Source: Candidatus Poriferisocius aerobius (GTDB lineage Bacteria; Actinomycetota; Acidimicrobiia; Acidimicrobiales; Bin134). Taken from it: a stretch of 39,812 nt of DNA. Location: assembly GCA_028278955.1 (NCBI GenBank), contig JAPYOC010000165.1:1-39812 (forward strand). The letters are read 5' to 3'. Below the pieces are notes generated by a model. That model did no database searches. It was not told the DNA's origin and saw only the letters and a list, made by a program, of their open reading frames with translations. The position numbers were made by a program, and so were the translations under genes. Of the stretch, positions 16,969-25,036 are shown in pieces (positions within the stretch are counted from its first letter, which is position 1; each line of letters opens with the position of its first letter).

Positions 16969-18499
16969 TCCGGGCCACCTCGGCCCGCCCGCCCACTCTC
17001 CCACGCTCTTCGCCGATGCGTGGGTCCGAACGGTGAACCGGCGGCCCAACTCGATGTTCCTGGTGTTCGAGCGGCCCGACGGCACCACAGCCTCCTGGAC
17101 TTACGAGCAGTTCGATGCCGCGGTTGGCGACGTTGCCGCCGGCCTGATTCAAAGGGGGGTGACCCCCGGCAGCTCAGTCCATCTGGCGCTGGCCAACACG
17201 CCGGCGTTCATCGCACTATGGCTGGCTGCCAATCGGCTGGGGGCGTGGATCGTGCCCTCCGATCCCATGGGCAAGGGGCCAGAGCTTGCCGACCACATCG
17301 AGCGAACTCGTCCAAAAGCGGGTTTCTGCGCTGCCGACCGGGCCGATGTCTACCACCGGGCCGCCGTGTGCTGCCCGAAAATGGCCATCACCGAGGTAAA
17401 CGAAGCTGACGGCAGCCTCAGCCTGCTGACCGGAAGCGCCCGCGTCGACTGGCCCTCCATCGACCTGCGGGATCGGGCCGCCGTGATGTTCACCTCGGGA
17501 ACAACCGGCCGACCCAAAGGGGTGGAGATAACCCAGGCAAACTACGCCTTCTGCGGCCAAATCATGGCCGAACGGGCCGACCTAGCCCCTGACGACCGCC
17601 AGCTGGTGGTTTTGCCCCTGTTCCACGCCAACGCCCAGTACTACTCTTTCGCCTCGGCCATCTGGGCCGGGGCGTCGGTGGCGCTGATGCCGGCATTCTC
17701 GGCCCGCGGCTTTTTGTCCCAGGCGGCCCGCCACCAGGCCACCTGCGCCAGCCTGTTCGCCGCTCCGATGCGGATGATTCTGGCCCGGGGCAAACCCGTC
17801 GACGGGGTGGGACTGCGCCATTGCTGGTATGCCCAGAACGTCGCCGACGATCAGTACGAAACCCTGGCGAAATGGTTCGGATGCCGTCCCCGCCAGCTCT
17901 ATGGCATGACAGAGACCATTCCTGCGGTGCTCACCGAACCGCCCGGCAACCCCGTTCCGTCGTCTATGGGCCAAGTCACCCCCGGCTGCCGGGTGGCCGT
18001 GCGCGGCGGAGAGATGCTGGTGGGGGGAGAGCCCGGATTGACGCTGTTCGCCGGCTATCTGGATGACCCGGAGACCACCGCGGCCTCCTTCACAACCGAC
18101 GGTTGGTTCCGAACCGGCGATCAGGCTCACGTCGATGCCGATGGGCGCCACTACTTCGACGGTCGCCATTCCGACGTGCTCAAGGTGGCGGGGGAAAACG
18201 TCTCTGTCGTAGAGGTGGAGTCGGTGCTGGCCAGCCATCCCGCTGTGCTTGAAGCCGCAGTGGTGGGCGCCCCCGACCCGATACGCGACGAAGTGCCAGT
18301 GGCCTTCGTGGTTCCGGCCGACCCGGCCCGGCCTCCCTCTGAGGATGAACTGGCATCTTGGTGCCAGGAGCGGTTGACGAAGGCCAAACTGCCCCGCTCG
18401 TTTACCCTTGCAGAAGAGCTGCCCCGGACCAGCGTGGGCAAGATCCGGAAATTCTTGCTGCGGCAAGAAGCGAACGCCTCACAGGAGGCCACGACATGA
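16952..18499 (+). CDS. AMP-forming acyl/aryl-CoA ligase (ANL superfamily)
   Basis: This 515-residue adenylate-forming enzyme activates a carboxylic acid as acyl-AMP and transfers it to CoA. Phosphate loop MFTSGTTGRPKGVEI lies near residues 177-191, YGMTETIPAV (A5) further on, GWFRTGDQAHVDADG (A7), GRHSDVLKVAGENVSVVEVE (A8), and the catalytic lysine in RTSVGKIRKF near 495. ATG 16952 overlaps the hyuB stop by 17 bp and starts just ahead of the family region; the ORF opens further upstream inside hyuB. Its product may feed or follow the hydantoinase and oxygenase steps. The acid substrate is unknown. Confidence 0.92.
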   Translation: MHPTADPGHLGPPAHSPTLFADAWVRTVNRRPNSMFLVFERPDGTTASWTYEQFDAAVGDVAAGLIQRGVTPGSSVHLALANTPAFIALWLAANRLGAWIVPSDPMGKGPELADHIERTRPKAGFCAADRADVYHRAAVCCPKMAITEVNEADGSLSLLTGSARVDWPSIDLRDRAAVMFTSGTTGRPKGVEITQANYAFCGQIMAERADLAPDDRQLVVLPLFHANAQYYSFASAIWAGASVALMPAFSARGFLSQAARHQATCASLFAAPMRMILARGKPVDGVGLRHCWYAQNVADDQYETLAKWFGCRPRQLYGMTETIPAVLTEPPGNPVPSSMGQVTPGCRVAVRGGEMLVGGEPGLTLFAGYLDDPETTAASFTTDGWFRTGDQAHVDADGRHYFDGRHSDVLKVAGENVSVVEVESVLASHPAVLEAAVVGAPDPIRDEVPVAFVVPADPARPPSEDELASWCQERLTKAKLPRSFTLAEELPRTSVGKIRKFLLRQEANASQEATT

Positions 18500-19674
18500 C
18501 CATGTTGACCGACGACCTGCTGGAGTCGTTCGAAGACTCGACCACCGACGTGGCCACTGCGGTGACCCTGCCCCCCGAGATTTACACTTCCGAGGAATTT
18601 CTGGCCTTCGAGCGCCGGGCGCTGTTCGAACAGGAGTGGTGCTGCGTTGGGGTAGCCAGCCGGATCCCCGAGGCCGGCGACTGGTTCACTGCCACGGTGG
18701 GCACTGAGCCGGTCATCGTGGCCCGCCAGAGGGATGGCGCCATTCGGGCCTTCTCGGCCGTCTGCCGCCACCGCGGCATGCAGGTGGTGGAGGGGGAGGG
18801 CAACGGACGCTCGTTCCGATGCCCCTACCACCACTGGAGCTATCGCCTGGACGGTCGCCTGATGGGAGCCCCGGCTATGGAGCGCACCCAAGGTTTCGAC
18901 AACGACGACTGGGGCCTGCCCAATCTGGCAGTTGAGCTATGGCACGGCTTCATCTTCGTCAACTTCAACTCCGAGGCATCGCCGCTGGCCCCCACTCTGG
19001 AGCGGTACGAGCCCTACCTCGCCAACTACGGGCTCGACAGCTGCGTGTGCCCGGGCACCTTCACGCTCCATGACCTCCCCTGGAACTGGAAGGTCATGTT
19101 CGAGAACTTCAACGACGGCTACCACGCCAACCGCCTCCACCAGGTGATCCAGGACTTCTGCCCCTCGGAGATGGCTCGGTTCCCGGTGCCGTGGTCGGAC
19201 GACTCCAACGTGATCTTCCGGGAGAACGGCTACACCCATATCGACGGCGGGTTCAATGCCACCCGCAAGGCCCTGTTGCCGGTGTTTCCCAAGCTGACCG
19301 AAGAGGAGAGGTGGCGGTCTACCTTCGCGCTGATCCCACCCGCTCTTTGTTTCGGCACCGCCCCCGACATGGCGTTCTTTTTCATTGTGCGGCCCACCTC
19401 GGCCGAGACCATCGACGTGGAGATCGGCTATCTGCTGCACCCCGACTCGCTGGAACATCCCATGTTCGATCACTTGTTGCAGGCCAGCGACGACGGTGTG
19501 CAGGTGTTCGTGGCCCAAGACCAAGATGCCACCACCAAGGTCCAGCGGGGTTTGCGGTCCAGGTTCGCGGTGCGGGGCCGGTATTCCTGGCAGGAGGAAA
19601 CCCACGTGCAGTTCAACCGCTGGCTGGTGCGGCGCTACCGCCAGCACTGGCCCGGGGGGCACGGCCGCTTCTGA
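18496..19674 (+). CDS. Rieske aromatic-ring-hydroxylating/N-demethylating oxygenase alpha subunit
   Basis: This 392-residue Rieske non-heme iron oxygenase has cluster ligands Cys90-x-His92 and Cys109-x2-His112 and mononuclear iron ligands His210 and His215 in ENFNDGYHANRLH, with Asp207 as the electron bridge. A later Asp in the QVFVAQDQDATTKVQRGL region completes the facial triad. The C-terminal GRYSWQEE-QFNRWLVRRY pattern is typical of alpha-only enzymes, which include ring hydroxylases and demethylases of quaternary amines. AGGAGG precedes the ATG, which overlaps the ligase stop as ATGA. No reductase or ferredoxin is encoded in the window, so the electron donor must come from elsewhere. Confidence 0.93.
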   Translation: MTMLTDDLLESFEDSTTDVATAVTLPPEIYTSEEFLAFERRALFEQEWCCVGVASRIPEAGDWFTATVGTEPVIVARQRDGAIRAFSAVCRHRGMQVVEGEGNGRSFRCPYHHWSYRLDGRLMGAPAMERTQGFDNDDWGLPNLAVELWHGFIFVNFNSEASPLAPTLERYEPYLANYGLDSCVCPGTFTLHDLPWNWKVMFENFNDGYHANRLHQVIQDFCPSEMARFPVPWSDDSNVIFRENGYTHIDGGFNATRKALLPVFPKLTEEERWRSTFALIPPALCFGTAPDMAFFFIVRPTSAETIDVEIGYLLHPDSLEHPMFDHLLQASDDGVQVFVAQDQDATTKVQRGLRSRFAVRGRYSWQEETHVQFNRWLVRRYRQHWPGGHGRF

Positions 19675-19684
19675 CAGGGTACGA

Positions 19685-20083
19685 CTATTGGGAAGTCTGG
19701 GCAGAGACCGATGCAGCTTCGGCCCTGCCCTCAAGCCGGCCCACCCGGCGGGCCAAGTCCAAGACGGCCTCGGTCAGCTTGTCGATCCGCTCGTGCAGGT
19801 AGGCGAAGCCCCTTTGCATCTCCTCGCGGGTTTGGGTGTCGCCGAGCCTGACCTCTTCTCGAACCTGGGCGAGACCCTTGTCCATTCTGGTTTCCATCTG
19901 GGCTAGGCCCTTGTCCATTTTTACTCCCATCTGGGCTAGGCCGTTGTCCATTCTGGTTTCCATCTGGGCTAGGCCAGCTTGGGTCTCCTGGCGCAGCAGG
20001 GCCGTGTCGGCGCGTCGGCTCCGGTCGAGATAGAGCATCAGGGTGATAATTACCCCCAGCAGGGCGAGTATGGCTTGGTCCAC
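19685..20083 (-). CDS. Membrane-anchored coiled-coil protein with 11-residue repeats
   Basis: This 132-residue protein has one N-terminal hydrophobic helix (about residues 4-18, ILALLGVIITLMLYL) followed by a long uninterrupted coiled coil. The middle contains near-identical 11-residue repeats (GLAQMETRMDK and variants), a hendecad period expected to form a right-handed or straight coil. The C-terminal part YLHERIDKLTEAVLDLARRVGRLEGR returns to heptads. The GTG start has an AGGAG site a few bases upstream, and TATAGT at 20142-20137 (minus) is a candidate -10. The 3' end is 10 bp from the Rieske gene, convergent. The function is unknown; it resembles small structural or scaffold proteins. Confidence 0.75.
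   Translation of the reverse strand: MDQAILALLGVIITLMLYLDRSRRADTALLRQETQAGLAQMETRMDNGLAQMGVKMDKGLAQMETRMDKGLAQVREEVRLGDTQTREEMQRGFAYLHERIDKLTEAVLDLARRVGRLEGRAEAASVSAQTSQ
19865..19975. repeat. 33-bp tandem repeat inside coiled-coil gene
   Basis: Copies begin at 19865, 19898, 19931 and 19964, each starting CTGGGC, with the last one partial. The period of 33 bp equals 11 codons of the coiled-coil protein on the minus strand. The high identity between copies at DNA level suggests recent duplication or gene conversion and possible copy-number change. Confidence 0.85.
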
Positions 20084-20268
20084 GAGGTTCTCCTCATCGG
20101 ATTGGAGCGGGCTTGCTGGGGGAAGTTTGGACCTTGACTATAGCACGCCGAGCGGCACGTGCGGCCCGACCATTTGCAGGGCATGGGCAAGTAGGACTGA
20201 CGCAAGGGGGCGGGAGTAGGCTGCCGAACCACGATAGGGCTTTGGCCTGATCTCTCTGGAGGGAAAGA

Positions 20269-21384
20269 ATGATGAGACGACCCACCCGCAAGCTTTGCCT
20301 GTTGGCAGCGCTGCTTTCTGTGCTGGCCCTGGTGGCTGCTGGTTGTGGCAACGATGACGATGACACCGCGGCCGAACCGCCGATCGACACGGAGCTGCAA
20401 GCGCTGTTGGACACCTTCGATGCCAATGGCGACAGCACCCTGACCATCGGGGTTGCGGCCGCCGGGCCTCGAGACGATGAGGGCTACTACCAGGCGCTGG
20501 TGGATTTTGCCGAGGAGTTCTCGGCCGAAAACGGCTTCGCCCCCCCCATCGTGAGCGACAACATCGGCGCAGCCGAAGCCGCCCAAGCCATGTCCGACTT
20601 GGCGGCTCAGGGAGTGGATGTGATCTTGGTGGGTGCCAGCGAGATTGCCGAGCCTCTGGCCGACCTCACCGAGCAATACCCCGATATCTTCTGGTATTGC
20701 AACTGCGGGGCCGGGTTCCCAGAGACACCGGGGCTGGCTCAGGCCACTGACTGGGGATCGGCCATCCACTACACCGCAGGCGTGGCCATGGGTGCTGAGT
20801 TGCGGGATCGCGGCGGGGATACCACCGTGTTCTTGGGCTGCTGCGACCTCGGCTTCGAGAAGGAGGCGTACAACGCCACCGTATACGGCCTCCAGTCGGT
20901 GGACCCGTCGTTCACCATGGAGTACGTGGCCACCGGTGCTTCTCCATTCGACTTCGACAACTCGGCCAACGCCACCGCTGCGCTCACCAACGCTATTGCC
21001 GAAGGCGCCACCTTGGTCTATGCCTACCTGGGCGGGGCGCTGAACCCAGTCGCCCAGCTGGCCACTGACGAGGGGATTGCGGTGTTCGCCGCCGGCCCCG
21101 CCGACATCTGCTCCCGCAACGATGGGATCGACTGGACGGGAAGCATCGTTTTTGACGGCGGGCGATACGCTCAGGAGGTGCTGCCTCTCATCATCTCGGG
21201 AGACCTCACCGAGGGCGCCACCTATGATTTCCCAACCGAACCAAGCCTCAATGGCGGCGAGCTGTGCGATCCCTCAGCAGAAGGAGAGGCACTGCTGGCC
21301 GATGCCTTCGAAGCCGTTGCCACCGACGGCGAACTGCTCGGCGTTCTCGGCGAGATCTCAGCTGAGTCCTACGGCGGCGGGTGA
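20269..21384 (+). CDS. BMP-family ABC transporter substrate-binding lipoprotein
   Basis: This 371-residue lipoprotein has a basic start, a hydrophobic segment and lipobox LVAAGC with Cys26. The mature part matches the basic membrane protein (BMP/Med/PnrA-like) periplasmic-binding fold: TIGVAAAGPRDDEGYYQALVDFAEEF, a SDLAAQGVDVILVGASEIAEP hinge strand, and EGATLVYAYLGGALNPVAQLA. Characterised relatives bind purine nucleosides, and some bind other small N-containing ligands. GGAGGG upstream supports ATG 20269. The stop overlaps the ATPase start as GTGA; the ATPase and two permeases follow, giving a complete importer. Confidence 0.93.
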   Translation: MMRRPTRKLCLLAALLSVLALVAAGCGNDDDDTAAEPPIDTELQALLDTFDANGDSTLTIGVAAAGPRDDEGYYQALVDFAEEFSAENGFAPPIVSDNIGAAEAAQAMSDLAAQGVDVILVGASEIAEPLADLTEQYPDIFWYCNCGAGFPETPGLAQATDWGSAIHYTAGVAMGAELRDRGGDTTVFLGCCDLGFEKEAYNATVYGLQSVDPSFTMEYVATGASPFDFDNSANATAALTNAIAEGATLVYAYLGGALNPVAQLATDEGIAVFAAGPADICSRNDGIDWTGSIVFDGGRYAQEVLPLIISGDLTEGATYDFPTEPSLNGGELCDPSAEGEALLADAFEAVATDGELLGVLGEISAESYGGG

Positions 21385-22988
21385 CCGAGGCAACGCCCGA
21401 AATGACAGGCGCCGAGGGGCGAAGCCCCTCGGCGCCCTGTGTCGAACTCGCCGGGATAACCAAGCGGTTCGGAGGTATCGTCGCCTGCGATCAGGTTGAC
21501 CTCAGTCTGCACCGCGGCCGCGTTCACGGCATCCTGGGCGAGAACGGTGCCGGCAAGTCAACCCTGATGAAGGTGCTCATCGGGCTGGTGCTGCCTGATG
21601 CAGGCTCGATCCGCATCGACGGCCAACCCCGAACCATCCACGATCCCCTGGCGGCCGCAGCATTGGGAATCGCCATGGTCCACCAGCACTTCAGCCTGGT
21701 GGAGCAGCTCACCGTGTGGGAGAACGTTGCCCTGGGTGAAGAGGGGCGGCTCAAACCGGCCGGGGTGCGCGACCGGGTGGCGGCCATCAGCCGTCAGTAC
21801 GGCCTGGAGATCGACCTGGATGCCCGAGTGGGCGAACTCACTGCCGGACTGCGCCAACGGGTGGAGATCATCAAGTGCTTGCGCCGCGATCCCCACATCT
21901 TGGTGTTCGACGAACCCACCTCGGTGCTCACTCCCGAGGAATCGGAGCAGCTTTTCGGCACGCTGCGCGAGGTGGTGGCGGCTGAGGGCCGAGCCGTGGT
22001 GCTGGTCAGCCACAAGCTCGACGAGGTGCTGCACGCCACCGACGAGATCACCATTATGCGACAAGGCCGAGTGGTGGACCACCGGCCCACACATGAGGCC
22101 GATGCCCGCAGCATGGCCCGCGCCATGGTGGGTCGAGAAGTGTCGCTGCGCTCGGAGCGGGCTGCCTTCGGCCTCACAGGGGTCCAGGATGAAGCAGCCG
22201 CCCAGAAACAGGACCGACAGCCGATGCAGGCCATGACTGCCGATCGGCTGGTACTGCGGATCGAGAATGCCACGGTGAAGGGACGGGGCGGCATCCGGCT
22301 TCTGGACGGTATCAGCCTGGACCTTCGAGCAGGGGAGATCGTGGGCGTGGCCGGTGTGGAGGGCAACGGCCAGCGTACCCTGGGCGACCTGCTGTCAAGC
22401 CTTGTTGGGCTGGATGCAGGCCGAGTGATAGCCAATGATGTACGGGTTCCCGCCGGCTCACCCGGTGCTATGGCCAAGGCGGGGGTGGCGGTGATCCCCG
22501 AAGACCGCCATGACTCCGGCGTGGTGCTGGACATGACGGTGGCCGAGAACTTGTTGATGGTGGACCCTCACCAGGCTGCTCGCCGCGGGGTGATGAAAAA
22601 GAGGGCAATGACTGCACTGGCCCAGCAGATGATCGAGGATTTCGACATCGGCTGCTCTGGGCCTGACGCTCCGCTGTGGTCGCTGTCGGGCGGCAACCAG
22701 CAACGGGTGGTGCTGGCTCGGGAGTTGGCCGCAGAGCCCGTTGTGCTGGTGGCGGCCCAGCCCACCCGAGGGCTTGATGTAGGGGCCATCGAGTACATGA
22801 CTGATCGCCTGCACCAAACCGCCGAAGACGGGGTGGCGGTGCTGTTGATCTCCAGCGAACTGGAGGAAATCCTCGAATTGGCCGATCGCATCGTGGTCAT
22901 GTCTCGGGGCCGCACCGCAGGCGAGCTCTCCCGAGCCGATGCCAATCTCGACACTCTCGGATTGCTCATAGGCGGCAGCGAGGCATGA
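21381..22988 (+). CDS. ABC importer ATPase, two fused nucleotide-binding domains (nucleoside type)
   Basis: This 535-residue protein holds two ABC domains in tandem, as in RbsA/NupO-like ATPases. The first has Walker A GENGAGKST at about 53-61, a divergent signature LTAGLRQRVEI, and Walker B ILVFDEPTSVL. The second has a degenerate phosphate loop GVEGNGQRTL, which is normal for this family, and a canonical signature LSGGNQQRVVLAREL. An insert of about 30 residues rich in Gln/Ala (near 268-290) separates them. GTG 21381 is coupled to the binding-protein stop. A perfect 13-bp hairpin lies within codons 10-19. Confidence 0.92.
   Translation: MTEATPEMTGAEGRSPSAPCVELAGITKRFGGIVACDQVDLSLHRGRVHGILGENGAGKSTLMKVLIGLVLPDAGSIRIDGQPRTIHDPLAAAALGIAMVHQHFSLVEQLTVWENVALGEEGRLKPAGVRDRVAAISRQYGLEIDLDARVGELTAGLRQRVEIIKCLRRDPHILVFDEPTSVLTPEESEQLFGTLREVVAAEGRAVVLVSHKLDEVLHATDEITIMRQGRVVDHRPTHEADARSMARAMVGREVSLRSERAAFGLTGVQDEAAAQKQDRQPMQAMTADRLVLRIENATVKGRGGIRLLDGISLDLRAGEIVGVAGVEGNGQRTLGDLLSSLVGLDAGRVIANDVRVPAGSPGAMAKAGVAVIPEDRHDSGVVLDMTVAENLLMVDPHQAARRGVMKKRAMTALAQQMIEDFDIGCSGPDAPLWSLSGGNQQRVVLARELAAEPVVLVAAQPTRGLDVGAIEYMTDRLHQTAEDGVAVLLISSELEEILELADRIVVMSRGRTAGELSRADANLDTLGLLIGGSEA
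21408..21436 (+). promoter_or_regulatory. Strong intragenic RNA hairpin at importer gene junction
   Basis: Two perfectly complementary 13-nt arms, GGCGCCGAGGGGC at 21408-21420 and its reverse complement at 21424-21436, flank the loop GAA. The hairpin starts 24 bases after the binding-protein stop, inside the first codons of the ATPase. No U-run follows, so it is not an intrinsic terminator. It could protect the upstream lipoprotein mRNA from 3' decay or limit translation of the ATPase, making the binding protein more abundant than the membrane parts. Confidence 0.75.
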
Positions 22989-24079
22989 ACCGGGGCGCCC
23001 GGGCCAGCGAATGGGCAGTGTTATATGCGCTCAGCAGCGTCATCGCCCTCGTCCTGTCGAGCGTGATTGTGGAGGCCACCGGAGGCGACTGGTGGCCGGT
23101 GGTGGAGGCGCTGGTAGACGGCAGCGTCAAGGCGCCCGGCCGATGGGGAGAGACCCTGGCGATTGCCGCACCGCTGCTACTCGTGGCGTTGGGCACGGTG
23201 ATCTCGGCCAAAGCCGGCTTGATCAACATCGGCCAAGAGGGTCAGCTGCTGATGGGCGCAGCATTTGCGGTGTACTTCAGCTTCCGGATCGGCGGTCCGG
23301 GACCGCTGAACGTGGTGCTGCTGTTGCTGTTCGGCGCTTTAGGCGGGGCGGTATGGGCCTCACTGGCCGGTGTGCTGCGCTTCTGGCGAGGGGTGCCCGA
23401 GGTTTTGAGCACTCTGTTGCTGGTGTTTGTGGCCACTCAGGCCGTGGGGTACGGCTTGAAGCAGCAATGGCTGCTGTTGGCCGACGAAGCCAGTCGAGGC
23501 AACCGAAACCTGGTGAGCGATCAGCTGGCCCAAGACAACAGGATTCCCCGCCCGGATATTTTCGGCAACGAGTTCCCCATCACCGTCTACGTGGCTCTGG
23601 CTCTGGCGGTGGCGGTGGCCTACGTGCTGGCCCGCACCGTGTGGGGCTTTCAGCTCAGGATGCTGGGCCACAATCCCCGGGCCGCCCAGCGCGCCGGCGT
23701 GTCGTCCACCGTCTTCGGAGCAACCGCATTGGCCGTGGGCGGCGCCTTCGCCGGCCTGGCCGGTGCGGCCATGCTCGCAGGCGGGGGCTTCTCATTCGGC
23801 AACTACCGGTTGGTGCCCGGTTTCTCCGACAACATCGGCTGGACCGGCTTGCTGGTGGCCCTTTTGGCCCGAGAGCGGGCCCTGGCCGCAGTGGTGGCCG
23901 CGTTCGTATTCGCCGGGCTGCGCACCGGAGCGGGCTTTGTGAACAGCACCGGGGTGGAGAGCCGCATCACCGACGTGGTGCAAGGGCTGTTGGTGCTGGC
24001 CCTTCTGGTTCCCCCTGCGGTGGTCTTCTTGCGGGACCGCCGTCGGGCTCGGGCCGCAGCAACGGAGAGGTCGTGCTGA
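22985..24079 (+). CDS. ABC importer permease 1 (BPD_transp_2, NupP-like)
   Basis: This 364-residue membrane protein has about nine to ten hydrophobic segments. It carries the family signatures AAPLLLVALGTVISAKAGLINIGQEGQLLMGA near residues 58-90 and MLGHNPRAAQRAGVSSTVFGATALAVGGAFAGLAGA (the EAA-like ATPase contact loop) near 225-260. It belongs to the branched-chain amino acid/nucleoside permease family. ATG 22985 overlaps the ATPase stop as ATGA, and its own stop overlaps the start of the second permease by seven bases. Confidence 0.9.
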   Translation: MNRGARASEWAVLYALSSVIALVLSSVIVEATGGDWWPVVEALVDGSVKAPGRWGETLAIAAPLLLVALGTVISAKAGLINIGQEGQLLMGAAFAVYFSFRIGGPGPLNVVLLLLFGALGGAVWASLAGVLRFWRGVPEVLSTLLLVFVATQAVGYGLKQQWLLLADEASRGNRNLVSDQLAQDNRIPRPDIFGNEFPITVYVALALAVAVAYVLARTVWGFQLRMLGHNPRAAQRAGVSSTVFGATALAVGGAFAGLAGAAMLAGGGFSFGNYRLVPGFSDNIGWTGLLVALLARERALAAVVAAFVFAGLRTGAGFVNSTGVESRITDVVQGLLVLALLVPPAVVFLRDRRRARAAATERSC

Positions 24080-25011
24080 TCGATTTCTTCTCCGCGGGCG
24101 CCGACGTGCTGTCGAGCGAGTCCACCTACATCAACGGCGCGCTGTTCGCCGCGCTGCTGGCCTTCGCCGCTACCGGTGAGTGGGTAGCTGAGCGATCGGG
24201 CACGCTGAACATCTCGGTGGAGGGGATGCTGCTGGGCGGCGCGTTCGCCGGCGCGCTCGGCTACCACCTGGCGGAATCGGTGGCGGTGGGCATGATGTTC
24301 GGGGCATTGGGAGGACTGGTTATCGCCGCCGTGCAAGCGGAGATGAGCCATCGCCTCACCGCCGATCAGTTTGTGGTCGGCCTCACCCTCAACATCTTGA
24401 TCGTCGGCCTCACCGGGTTCCTGGACCGGGAGATCGACCCGAAGGCCGACTACGCCTCAGAGGTGGAGATACCGATCTTGGTGGACATACCGCTGTTCGG
24501 AGAGGCGCTGTTCGGGGAGCCGTGGCCGTTCTATCTCCTGTACGGGCTGGTGCCGCTGTCTTGGTGGCTGGTGTACCGAACCCGTTGGGGGTTGGAGCTG
24601 CGGGCCGCAGGAGAGAACCCCCAGTCGGCCGACGTGAGCGGCATCGATGTGAACCGCCGCCGCCGCCAGTCGATCTACTATGCCGGTCTCACGTCCGGGC
24701 TGGGCGGCGCCTACTTCTTGTTTGCCCGCCTGGCCACTTTCGACGACTCCGTGATCGGCGGCCAGGGGTTTATCGCCATTGCCGCGGTGATCTTCGGCGG
24801 CTGGACGCTGTGGGGCACCATGGCGGGCTGTGTGCTTTTCGCAGGAGCGCTCTCCTTCCAGCTGTCGCTGCAAGGGCTGGGCTATGAGCTCAACACCGAG
24901 TTGTTGCAGGCTCTGCCCTATCTGGTCACTATTGGCGCCATGGCCCTGTTCGCCAAACGGGTGCGATCCCCGGCGGCCCTGGCCCGACCGTTCATCCGCG
25001 GTCTGAAATAG
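24073..25011 (+). CDS. ABC importer permease 2 (BPD_transp_2, NupQ-like)
   Basis: This 312-residue permease is the second half of the membrane channel. Recognisable blocks are ALLAFAATGEWVAERSGTLNISVEGMLLGGAFAGA (matching the NIGQEG region of permease 1), ELRAAGENPQSADVSGIDVNRRRRQSIYYAGLTSGLGGAYF (ATPase contact loop), and GQGFIAIAAVIFGGWTLWG. GTG 24073 is seven bases before the end of permease 1 and gives the family N-terminus. The much longer opening of the frame upstream is shadow of permease 1. Together with the three preceding genes it completes a nucleoside-like importer. Confidence 0.9.
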   Translation: MLIDFFSAGADVLSSESTYINGALFAALLAFAATGEWVAERSGTLNISVEGMLLGGAFAGALGYHLAESVAVGMMFGALGGLVIAAVQAEMSHRLTADQFVVGLTLNILIVGLTGFLDREIDPKADYASEVEIPILVDIPLFGEALFGEPWPFYLLYGLVPLSWWLVYRTRWGLELRAAGENPQSADVSGIDVNRRRRQSIYYAGLTSGLGGAYFLFARLATFDDSVIGGQGFIAIAAVIFGGWTLWGTMAGCVLFAGALSFQLSLQGLGYELNTELLQALPYLVTIGAMALFAKRVRSPAALARPFIRGLK

Positions 25012-25036
25012 GCGAGCCGAGCAACAGGGAGCGGCG

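Noticed and set aside
20134-20144. Plus-strand TTGACT plus TATAGC as the promoter of the importer operon
   Set aside because: The two hexamers overlap and have no correctly spaced partners; TATAGT on the minus strand for the coiled-coil gene is a better reading.
20151-20165. GCACGTGC palindrome upstream of the importer as a regulator operator
   Set aside because: One 8-bp palindrome in high G+C DNA is expected by chance, and no regulator gene is adjacent.
21408-21436. Hairpin as a rho-independent terminator
   Set aside because: No U-run follows, and the hairpin lies within an open, well-supported coding sequence.
23011-24072. Long open frame upstream of permease 2, giving a 666-residue product
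   Set aside because: The added part is an Arg/Gly-rich shadow of permease 1 in another frame; the family start is at 24073.
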